A DNA stretch of 64,000 nucleotides from Polytrichum commune. Taxonomy: Eukaryota > Streptophyta > Polytrichopsida > Polytrichales > Polytrichaceae. The first letter of the stretch is position 1. Each line of letters starts with the position of its first letter. Of this stretch, positions 23,437-33,450 are shown one piece after another. A model generated the notes under the pieces. It had not been told where the DNA came from. It did not search any database and saw only the letters and a list, made by a program, of their open reading frames with translations. The stretch is taken from positions 18,292,001 through 18,356,000 of the forward strand of contig OX485809.1 of assembly GCA_950295325.1 (NCBI GenBank), in the 5' to 3' direction. The translations under genes were made by a program, and so were the position numbers.

Positions 23437-23815
23437 GGATCTCTAGCATCATAATATGTAGAATGTATGTCACTATAAGCTTAGTGAGTAATATGCTGGC
23501 TACTTATTGGCTAGTACTATCCAGTGGCTGAATCTCTCTGATTGGAGACATGAGGTTCTCATATAGCATATAAAGTTCTATGTGATCAAAGTATCCCTAA
23601 ATTTATGGGATTCTTAATTCTAAGTGATTCTATGAGATGCCACAGAAACGAGGACCGTATAAATACGTAATTATATATCGTTCTCCAGGTGTGGGGATTG
23701 CGGTGTTCCTGACTGGGCGAAGAATGCACGTGAAAATGCTAAACGTCGATGTCCAGATCCTCCTGAGCATCAACATAAGCCCTTGCCAAAACCTGATGTG
23801 CTGGATAATTTTTAG
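23433..23815 (+). other. Alternative last intron and exon of sulfite oxidase
   Basis: The stop codon of the SNL form is part of a splice donor: TT/GTAAGG at 23433. Splicing to the acceptor TTCTCCAG (exon from 23689) would join in frame and add 42 codons to a TAG at 23813. The added tail begins CGDCGVPDWAKNARENAKRR and is hydrophilic and basic, unlike random intron translation. The spliced product would lose the C-terminal SNL signal; the unspliced one keeps it. Supported only by sequence logic; the exon could be non-functional. Confidence 0.6.
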
Positions 23816-24528
23816 TCTCATGTATAGAAACAGTCCTTTATCATGCTTTCAATACACTTGGAAAGAATGGTGTTCCTTCTCAAATCTCTGCATCTGAAAA
23901 CAAGATCTGAACAGGCAAAGGTGTTACTTGCCTCTTCAGGTTGTTCTATTTGAAGGTCTTACACTCATTCCATGTCATTGCACCTGATATGTATAATAAA
24001 TACAGTATACTGAATCCAGTGTGATCCTTCTAGCCAAACACATATCTAAAATTTCAACCGTGAATGCTGAAAACGTGTACACACTAGTGTGTTCAGAAGT
24101 GCTCTTTGCGAACTTCAGTGGATGACATATCGAATTGAGTTGGATATATTCAGTAGTGGGTTGAGAATTTGGCACCAAATGAAACCCAATGTTCAGCAAA
24201 TTCAGGGATGGGCATTTCAAGAAGATATCAGTAAGATAATTATTACTACAAAGACAACAGTTTGATTAACAGTAAGATAATATTAACTATAACAAAGTGG
24301 CACTAAGTTGACACACATATCTGCACTGCTTTGTGCAATTAGGTTGCTCCACACATTACGTGTTGACATTGCACTATTTTTCATTATTGGGTGTTCATTC
24401 CAAACGGAACCTATCCACTGCCTTTCAACAAACAACATATCATAATCATGTCATATTATAAACATCAAGCAATCAAGAGCTTTCCTGGTTACCTGCTCTA
24501 ACCGGTCGACTTGCAGGGTTGGCTGTCT
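23816..24528. other. Intergenic between sulfite oxidase and tRNA-Gly
   Basis: Probably contains the 3' UTR and polyadenylation region of the sulfite oxidase gene (TATAATAAATA-like sequence near 23992). No gene recognised. Confidence 0.5.
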
Positions 24529-24611
24529 GCACCGGTGGTCTAGTGGTAGAATAGTACCCTGCCATAAATAGCAGATCGGTACAGACCCGGGTTCGATTCC
24601 CGGCCGGTGCA
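24529..24611 (+). tRNA. trnG-GCC: tRNA-Gly (anticodon GCC) with a 12-nt intron
   Basis: The acceptor stem GCACCGG (24529-24535) pairs perfectly with CCGGTGC (24604-24610), with A as discriminator. The T arm is CCGGG-TTCGATT-CCCGG. The anticodon stem GTACC (24554-24558) pairs with GGTAC (24578-24582), and the anticodon GCC is at 24561-24563. Between A37 (24564) and C38 (24577) lie 12 extra bases, TAAATAGCAGAT, exactly at the canonical 37/38 intron site. The intron's GCAG can pair with CTGC overlapping the anticodon, as expected for a spliceosome-independent tRNA intron. Without the intron the tRNA is 71 nt, normal for tRNA-Gly. Introns are usual in plant tRNA-Tyr and elongator tRNA-Met, not tRNA-Gly. 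Confidence 0.95.
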
Positions 24612-25175
24612 TCTTTTTATTCTAAATATCCTACAAGACTTAATTTTTAATCTACACTGATTTCTTAGCCATGGCGGCTGCCTAGCTGTTTCTGTATGAG
24701 AATATTGATAGCAATTGATAAGGGTAGTGGTTTTGTAATTGCATATTCATTATTAAACAGAAGCAATCACAATCAGTGAAACCTTTCTCTGTGGGCTTTG
24801 GGTTTGTGGAATTTGTGGAACCCTGTTAAGTCGGTTTGCCAGAATCTCTGAAGCTGCTCCAGCATTGTCTTGGTTTTGCAGGGCGGGTGCATCTCTTTTC
24901 TAGTATCTCACAAAACCTAATTTTTTAATCTACACTGATTTCTTGTCCATGGCAGCTGCCTAGCTGTTTCTGGTATGAGAACATTGATAGCAATTGACAT
25001 GGGGAGTGGTTTTGTAATTGCATATTTATTATTAGACAGAAGCAATCACAATCAGTGAAACCTTTCTCTGTGGGCTTTGGGTTTGTGGAATTTGTGGAAC
25101 CCTATTAAGTCGGGGTGCCAGAATCTCTGAATCTGCAGGTGAGCTGCTCCAGCATTGTCTTGGTTTTGCAGGGCA
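24602..25175 (+). repeat. Tandem duplication starting in the tRNA 3' end (about 280-bp units)
   Basis: Unit 1 (24602-24880) and unit 2 (24881-25170) are highly similar from GGCCGGTGCATC/GGCGGGTGCATC through to GGTTTTGCAGGGC. The duplication carries only the last bases of the tRNA, so the second copy is not a tRNA gene. The second unit differs by scattered substitutions and a small insertion (AATCTGCAGGTG). Confidence 0.9.
24614..24618 (+). terminator. RNA polymerase III terminator
   Basis: Five T residues begin three bases after the mature 3' end of the tRNA-Gly gene. Confidence 0.8.
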
Positions 25176-25277
25176 GATTTGCAACCTGGGCGTCACAGAC
25201 CCAGTAACTGTGCAGCTTGGTTCAATATGAACACTCTTGTAAGCATGTACTCAAGTTGGAAGAACCTCAAAAGGGGC

Positions 25278-25564
25278 AATGAAGGAAGCTCTGTGCGTGA
25301 AACAAGCAAATGCATCACAATGAAGGAAGCTCTGCGCGCGAAACAAGCAAATGCATCACAATGAAGGAAGCTCTGCACATGAAACAAGCAAATGCATCAC
25401 AATGAAGGAAGCTCTGCGCGTGAAACAAGCAAATGCATCACAATGAAAGAAGCTCTGCACATGAAACAAGCAAATGCATCACAATGAAGGAAGCTCTGCG
25501 CGTGAAACAAGCAAATGCATCACAATGAAGGAAGCTCTGCGCGTGAAACAAGCAAATGCATCAC
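25278..25564 (+). repeat. 41-bp minisatellite, 7 copies
   Basis: Seven head-to-tail 41-base units begin AATGAAGGAAGCTCTG and end CAAATGCATCAC, at 25278, 25319, 25360, 25401, 25442, 25483 and 25524. They differ almost only at CGCGTG, TGCGTG, CGCGCG or CACATG within the unit. The eighth unit decays at 25565. Confidence 0.97.
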
Positions 25565-25659
25565 AATGAATCAGATCGTTTGACCTTCCAAGGATGCTAG
25601 GAGCAGTATAGGATTTACATGGATCTTACGTGGAATATCACTGTCTTGTGAAACGTAGA

Positions 25660-26046
25660 CTAGATATGATACTTAGTGTCATATGGTATTTTATGTCACT
25701 GTGGTAACTTTTTTGGATAACACTTCTTAGGAACAAGTGAACAAATATTGTCAGGGATGATGGATGGATGGATGGATGGATGGATGAGTTCATCCATTGG
25801 CCAAAACCCTACCTTCTCTTGTCAACAACTTGTAATGAAATATTGTCATGCATGTTTGAAATTTGGATGACAAATCACTTGGTACGTGACAATAATTGCA
25901 ACATTGTAAATGTATAATCTCCCAAAAATCGTACAAGGAATGACAAATAATGTTGGGTTAACATTTAGTGTTGGTGACATTACACCACGCTTTAGAATTA
26001 GTATTGGGCAATTAGAATTGGTGACACTAAATATCATGTTTTAGTG
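25660..26046. mobile_element. MITE-like element, family B, copy 1
   Basis: The element is bounded by imperfect inverted repeats around GATATGATACTTAGTGTCA and TGACACTAAATATCATG. It shares its interior (CGTTGGCCAAAACCCTACC-like and TTGCAACATTGTAAAT phrases) with 55737-56145 in the same orientation. This copy has an expanded GATG tetranucleotide run at 25756-25787. Confidence 0.75.
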
Positions 26047-26635
26047 TACTACCCTAGTATGTCCTGGATCTCTCTATTAAGGTTGTTATTTAGATAATTT
26101 TCTCAATGCACCCACTTCTCACAGGTCAAGTAACCATACAATTAGTGCGTGATAATTCAAATTGTCCAAACCGAGCCCATAGTCTTTGTCTCATAATTTT
26201 TGGACCTCATATGATGCTCTTTATTCACTATCAAAGTGAAGATTCTCGTGCTCATTAAATGATTGTATAGGTCCCCCCACTTATGCTAACTACTAAGCCT
26301 AGAATGGTTAGCGTATATTAAACACTTCGTCCAATCTATTCAAAACACATCTTCTTGGTGTTTGTTCTTAAATGCACACCTAACCTCACACCACTCACAT
26401 ACAAGTGTCCAGATTATTGCTATGTTGGATGTAGGCACGTCTACCTTACTGACTACATGGGTTTGTAACATGCAACAATGCACATGATGTTATAATAAGC
26501 ATACCTAGAGCCTGAGACCACCAACGAGTTTGATGGCACCCATTGAGGTTTTTCCCTAATTGTGGAGTTTTGGACAAAGCACACATTTGTACAGCTAACG
26601 TACACTCTATTTGTGTTTCATTCCTTGTTCATGAA

Positions 26636-26772
26636 CATAACATTATTCAGATACATAACAGTATTCCGTGGGACTGATAGTATTCCATAGAATATTCTCA
26701 CATGAATGTCTTTATGTGGGAATATTAGAATATATTCTATGAAACATTGTTATGGATCTGAATAATGTTATG
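26636..26772. repeat. Foldback repeat, about 137 bp
   Basis: CATAACATTATTCAGAT at the left and its reverse complement at the right enclose a further imperfect stem built on ATTCCATAGAATATTCT and AGAATATATTCTATGAA. Probably a small MITE. No coding capacity. Confidence 0.7.
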
Positions 26773-27386
26773 TTGCACAACACTTTATTGTTATTATGCT
26801 CATGGTCATATTCCCTTAAATGCATAATTTCTAGGAGAATTCTTCATCAGTCTATATTGCTATATTTGCACTTTGTGGCAAGACGTAGGTGCACTTTGCA
26901 GGATTATTGTTTTTTTTCTTCTGTAATCTCATTAGGGCTGCCTGCCCTTTTTAACTCATTAACAATACTTTTTCAATACTTTTATAATTCTAACATCCAT
27001 GAGTCAAGTGCCTTGAAAGGGGTACAAAGGTCTCCTTCCGCCTGCATATATTCTTTGTAGTCTTCACATTGAGTTCAGGTAAGTTGCTAAAGGGATGTGT
27101 ACGTAAACCCCAACACTTTTGATGCCCAACTGCCCACCAATTCCTTATAAATTTCATGTGAAGGTCAGTCCACCAGATCACAGCGCTCCCCATTAATTGA
27201 CGTCTGAGCAATTTAATTACCATGTAGAGAACATGCGGTGAAGTGGACAAAACCTGGTGACTGGAGACCTTTACATCATCTACAGCTATTGAGTGTTTCA
27301 CAACTTTACTAAAAACGTACGTGCTGAAGAGTCTGTCAATGCCATCAACCTACTTTAGTCATGCAATGAGTTTATGCACAAGGGTA

Positions 27387-27815
27387 AGGTAGAAATACCA
27401 TAACCCGTGAAAATAAGGTGATTCTCATTGAAGATCTGGTCTGACAATCATGAGATGATTTTCCAAGATAGACGAGAAGGATTCATGAAGAATGAATGCA
27501 AGTTGTTTCATATTTTTCTGTCCTATACAAAAAATGCTACAATTTTTCAAATTGGAAAGTTGTCCAAACCCCTACTCGTTCATTAGATTCTCTCTACACC
27601 GAACACGGTAATCCGCATTTCCATACAGAACATCGCCTAAATCGGTTACCTCATGAGTACATTAACACTTGATTCCCATTGGCTACACTAAGTGTACACG
27701 CATTGAAGTTGCCGCCGAGCCATGATCGGTTTTAGAAATGGCACTTCACCATTATGATGGCGGTCTAGTGCACAACTAGAGGGTGGTTAGTTAACGGGTT
27801 ATGGTATTTCTACCT
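27387..27815. mobile_element. MITE with TA duplication, copy 2 (reverse orientation)
   Basis: A 429-bp reverse-complement relative of 16025-16445 over its whole length, with TA at 27385-27386 and 27816-27817 and the same AGGTAGAAATACCATAACCC ends. The pair flanks the sulfite oxidase/tRNA block at a distance of about 11 kb. Confidence 0.87.
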
Positions 27816-28469
27816 TAGACAAGCCGAAACTCCAATACATCAATAATCTGGACACGTATATTTGAGTGGTACGTGGTTAGATTTGCATCTAAGAACAGGC
27901 ACCAAAAAAGACTCGGTGTTTTGAAGAGTTTGGAGTGCGTGCTCAAGATATGCTCACCCTTTTAGGTTCAATAGTCAACATAATTGAGAGCGAAATGACC
28001 AATTAATGAGCACGAGAATCTTCACTTTGATATTGAATAAGATATTCATACGAGCTCCAAGTATTATAAGGCAAATAACTACGGGCATGATTTGAGTTTT
28101 CTATTTATCTCACACTGAGTATGTGCTTCATATCCTACGAGAAGCGGGTGCAGGAGAAAAAGTATCCGAATAAAACACTTCTCCCTTATTCAATGTCGTT
28201 GGAATGTTCATGTTATTTTTTTGTTGTAAAAGCTGATAAAAAAAAAGTAGGCAAGACACAGGAGGGACAGTTCAGTTTCATCTCATCTTCATAGATTCCC
28301 TAACAGAATGTCCTGCAGACACTGGGTATGTTGCATTGTCTATTCTTCATACTACGAGGAAGTTGCATATGCTCTTGACAACATTTCATTCAACAGAATG
28401 CCTACACCAGGGCAATAACTTACTTTCAAATGAGAAGGGCAGAGACGAGGTCTGAAGAAAATTTAGGAC

Positions 28470-28840
28470 AATTTCTGTTCTCCATCGTCGCAATTGATGC
28501 CCTTCGCTGAAACAGATCAAAGAACTGAGTAGCCTTCTCTTCTCCTCTGTGTGCAGCCACCAGTAAGCACGTCAAGCTCGTTGTCCAATTCTTCAAGAGA
28601 TGACCATAAGCTTCTGGGATTTTTCACAGAATGCGTTCTTCTCCAATTCCGACATCGCCGGGTACTTGGCTGCCTCAAGCCTCTCTTCACGAGGAAGACA
28701 TTTATAGCATCGACAGCTTCCCTGAGCTCAATTGGGGTGTGCAGGTAGACTGGTATGTTGAAGGAATTTCTTGTAATTTCATCTATGATTCCCTCCGTAC
28801 GCACATCCAACAATCTGTAAGTGACTATGAGAACCAAAAT
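28470..28840 (-). other. Possible decayed coding fragment, unrecognised
   Basis: On the minus strand, short stretches in different frames look protein-like (REERLEAAKYPAMSELEK near 28670; VAAHRGEEKATQFFDLFQRR near 28530). They are separated by stops or frame changes. A 106-codon open frame overlaps them in another frame. I do not recognise a family. It could be a pseudogene, small exons of an unmodelled gene, or chance. Confidence 0.25.
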
Positions 28841-31800
28841 CTCAATCTATGCAATATTATTCTTATTTCTAGAATCTGAATCTTTGATTGGCAATGAAGG
28901 TGCCAAGTTAGATTCTTAAGAATACATTTTGGAGACTGTATCATGAGACTGTGTCATGAGATTATTATGAAATCCAATCGGCTTCACTACACAGTATTGT
29001 TAACACAAAATGTATATTTCGGAATCACGTATTCGGATGGGCAGGAAGCATGCATGATTGTACATTATTTCAACTAACAAAAGTTGGAAGAGTTTGCAAA
29101 TAAGTTCTTACCTTATAAGCTGTCGGAGATTGTGCATATTTAGTGCAGCCATGGATTTACAGCCCATTCAAGGTTTTCCAGAGGATTTGGAGGTTGTAAA
29201 GCTAATTTAAATTTTATTTAAATTTTTTACTCGGATATGCGTAGAATATGATTTTAGGATTCTAAAGGGAAGATGAAAATTTATTATGAGAATGATTAAT
29301 ATATCTTTGCAATGTATGGTGGATATAATTATTACATGTATTTGAAAATTTTCTAGCATTTGATTGACCATACTTGCACGTTGTCCATTCCACATATCCA
29401 CCTACTCATAGCGTATACATTCACGTCAATAATGACTTGAAATTTCATATGAAAGTTTATCATATTGTATTTAATTAGAAGTATCTTGTATTTCATCTTA
29501 CAAGCCAGCCATGTCCTTCTAAAATTATGTAAATATTAAACTATATGAACATGAAGCTTAATCCAATCATTCATTCTTACCCACATACAACCACTAAAAA
29601 TTTGAATACTCTAGCATTCATTCTTGTCCACATATAACACCAAAATTCATAATAAATTAATATTGAATTGAATATGATATATTTCAAACTCTATCAATTT
29701 GAGAGAAATGACTCAATAGTCTAAGCCTTCATAAAGGCATCGACCTCAATTGGCGAGGTCTAGAAATTGATTCTTTGCTCATGCCTATACCACTAAGTAC
29801 ACAATGAAGGGAAAGGGGTGTTTAGGGAAAAAGGCCAAGGTCTTTTGAAAGGTCCAATTAGCCCAATCTGAATATGATTATTTTAATTTTCCAAATCTTC
29901 ATTTCAAACATTTCTTTCTTTCTTTCTCTTGTTGATTTTATAAATTAGTTTTTCATCTCACCAGGGATCGCAATAAGGATTTCAATCTCATAATCTTGTC
30001 ATTTACAAGGGACATCATCTCTACCTTCTGAATCACCTAATTCAATTGTATCATTTTTTGTCTTCTTCTTGGGTATTCTTTTTTATTTTGAAATTGATGC
30101 CCTACGTCTTTTCTTCTTAAGTAGAGTGTCCTTGCTTTGTGGCAGTCTCTTCCACTTTTTCTCCCACGGTCCCATCTCCACTACTTTCAACAATTGGTGG
30201 CATTTGGGATCCAATGACGCTTAATTATACATCATATAAAACTAGTAAATAATGCTCAAACTCATACTTACCAATAAGCGTCCATGCAATCCAAATTGTG
30301 GTTGAATTCATGTCATCCAACGAGAATTCTTCTTCCGTTACTGGGTTTCGGAATTATTGTCATCTTGCGTTAAACATGCCAATGAGGAGATATAATTTTT
30401 TTTTAAATAACCAACTTAAAATTTTCTATTATTAGCAAGTTCCAAAAACTTGGAGTTGTGGACAACTAGAAAATCCAACCCTCTGTCATATCTTTAACAA
30501 TTTGTTTGTAAAAGTTACTATTGGACAAAAAATATTTAAACAACTTTGGCAACCAATGACATGGCCTGCCGAAAAATGCGTCAAGCCTACCTCGAAGAGG
30601 TGGGCTTGTGTTTACTTCAATCATTCAAAGTAATAAGTGTTGATGACGTGTTTCTTCGTGTGTTTTTCTTTCCTAAAATATTTATGAGCGGGGTCTACTA
30701 TGCTAATAGATTGCCCATACGATGTGTAAAACTATATTGTGGGCATATTGTGGGTATTTTCAACTCCATAGACATTTTTTGACTGTGAAATTGTCTCTTT
30801 CGGTTAGCAAGTCTTGTGAATCACACAAGTTGCCATTTCAAGTTTATAATGTTGGAGTAAAGACAAATCAATCGAGTGCAAAGCAAAGATTCTCTTCCTC
30901 TTTCAAAGATCACATGCAAGACCCTCTCCATTGTGTCTATTATATGAACCTAGAGTGCTTCACTCCAAGAGTCCTAGGTGTTCACAAAGTCCAAATGTGC
31001 CAAACAAAAATACTCCTTTTTGTGGGTTTCGTTAGTTGAATTTGATCTATGCTTTTTAATATTCTCATATGTTAGGTTTGATAAGATCCGGATTCAATCC
31101 ATGATAGGTGAATTTCTTTGGTAAATAGAACCAGATATGAGACATGTGAATATTTTAAAGCTTTCACCAGTTGGGAATCCAAATGTATTTGATCACCCAA
31201 CTAGTTAGTATAGGGTGTTCGATTTTGGTGGCTTTATCACCCTTTGATTTTGGAATTTATGCATGAATCTATTTTAACATTTCTTATAATTTCTCTGTCA
31301 CAAGTACCTCTATCAAAAGATTAGGATTTGATTTGACAATATCTAGCTTCTATATACTAGTATTGGATAATTTCATACTACTCTACCACCGCAAGCTTGT
31401 TTTCATATTTCCAACATGACGCCAAATGCCCTCACACATCAAGCCCACGGTCATATACAATCACCTACATATTGGCTATATGGCAAGTATACATAACAAT
31501 ATATGAAGCATGAGTGTTCACATTTTCAAAAATCACATGCTTATTTTGTAAGTTACTAAAGTTCAAAATAACCGAAATACTAGTTCATAGCTGAAGGCTT
31601 GTCAAAAAAACATTCAAGCCCAATCATGCATCTAAACGTTATAGGTTTTAGCATATTGCATTAGCTATCCAACGCATATTGCTTGACATTTGGTTTGGAT
31701 TTGTGGAGTATGAAATTCAATAAGAAATCATGGTCTAAAATTCTTATTTGATACTAGCTTGGACATGTGCATATGATTTAATAATATGGATGAACCCAAC

Positions 31801-32855
31801 CCCAAGGTCCAAATATCCATGCAACCATATGCCCATGCCCCCATAACGTGCTTTGAATTTTCTTTTCTTTCCTTCTGATTAAGTAATCCTACTTTGTCCT
31901 ATTGCCCATCCCATGTCATCACCTTAGCTCCATGCCTATCACCTCTCCCTTAGTTCCCTCCACCATGCTCACATTGTTTTTGCACTTGTGGTCCCCCTCC
32001 TTTCCACATTTGTTTCCTCTTTCTTTTGTCACATGTTTGTATTGGAGAAAAACTTTTGGTATATAGCAGTTTTTCTTTGGAAAGCTAGTTGGACATATGT
32101 CCATAGACTCCCACCACTACGAGCTTTGTTGTATATAGATTGAATCCAGCTAATAGTACTTAGATGGCGGCAAGTTTTTGAGATACAAGTGACCTACAAG
32201 TTCTAAACACCTATACAATTGGATTTGGCATTTGCGTATCGGATGTGGAGAAAAAAAAATTCCAAAATTTATTTGGCCCCCATCATTGCAAATCTTCAAA
32301 GCCGTTAGTTGACCTCATGCACCGATCTTCAAATATGAAAATAGAGTTATGTTGGTATCAAAAGTCAAGTGGCCCAATGTTGACTTATGATTTGACTAAC
32401 CATATCATGATAAACTCTAAAATAGTAGTTGTGTTCCCCGTTGGCTTCAATAACATTCATGGTGGGAACCAATTTGTATGAAGTACAACCGATCGATGAA
32501 AGGTTTTATTCTGCACAAATGTTGGAAGCCAATTTTTTACAAGTATTTTTTTCTTGTACAGATAGTGAATGGGATTACCTCTATATTTAGTGTTTGTATT
32601 GTTCACATATTTCTTTCTATTTCTTAGCAAGCACTCTGTATGGGTACCCCTTTTTCGTCTACCGACAAATTGTATATAAGGGTATGAAAATGTAGGGGTA
32701 ACGCACGTGACATAAAATATGCATTTAGTGAAGAGTGCACCCCAAGGGGAAGGCGAACCAGAGGCGGGGGACAGCTAAAAAAATTATTACAATTATAGAG
32801 CATGTGAATTTCTACTTTTAGGTATATTAACTTCCAAATCAAGATCAAAGACCTC

Positions 32856-33060
32856 AAATTAGTCTAATGAACATAAATTGGGATGAATTAGCAACCAAAC
32901 CCTGGGGGGGCATGTTTCTCCTACTCCCTCCTTCGTAGATATATTAAACAAAATCCAAAATTAGTCTGATGAACATAAATTGGGAGAAACCAACAACCAA
33001 CCTACAGGGGGGCATGTTTCTACTATTACCCCTCGGTGGGATTTGTGAAACAAAATCCAT
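32856..33060 (+). repeat. Tandem duplication, two units of about 102 bp
   Basis: Both units run from AAATTAGTCTRATGAACATAAATTGGG through GGGGGGCATGTTTCT to AAACAAAATCC. The second unit starts at 32958. Confidence 0.85.
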
Positions 33061-33214
33061 GAGGAAGTGCCAAAGGCTGATACTGGAGGAGGAGGTGAAA
33101 CAAGTCCGAAGACAAGAAGACAATCCGGCGGTAAAACAAAAGCCATGGTTGCCTGAAGTCAATTCTCACACGGTGATGCCCCAATCACACCAGAATACAC
33201 GTCGGGTTCCAGCC

Positions 33215-33450
33215 GTGGAATTGTTGGGGGATTATGTTGAGAAATAGATGTCGGGGCCACCACTTTTCACACTATTACAACCGGAGATGCCGACGGATGG
33301 TGTCAAAAGTGGCAGGTGTGATCAGCCCATGAGGCAGTGCTTGGGAAGTTCCTGGGCATATTCAGTCGGTCAAGATCCTAGTGATTCTAAATCCAGCCGG
33401 CTAATTAAGATGGTGGTGTCCCGTCGTTGTTTCCATTCCCGAGGCTAGTG
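33215..33450 (+). repeat. Possible LTR-retroelement 3' debris and shared repeat
   Basis: A purine-rich TGGAATTGTTGGGGGATTATG, like a polypurine tract running into an LTR start, follows a short open frame at 32969-33247. Downstream, 33335-33450 shares sequence with 17020-17125. No integrase, reverse transcriptase or complete LTR pair is visible, so this is tentative. Confidence 0.3.

Noticed and set aside
24881-24893. Second tRNA gene in the duplicated unit
   Set aside because: Only the last ten or so bases of the tRNA 3' end are duplicated; there is no D, anticodon or T arm.
32969-33448. Intact retrotransposon polyprotein
   Set aside because: No reverse transcriptase, integrase or protease motifs and no LTR pair; at most a 3' remnant.
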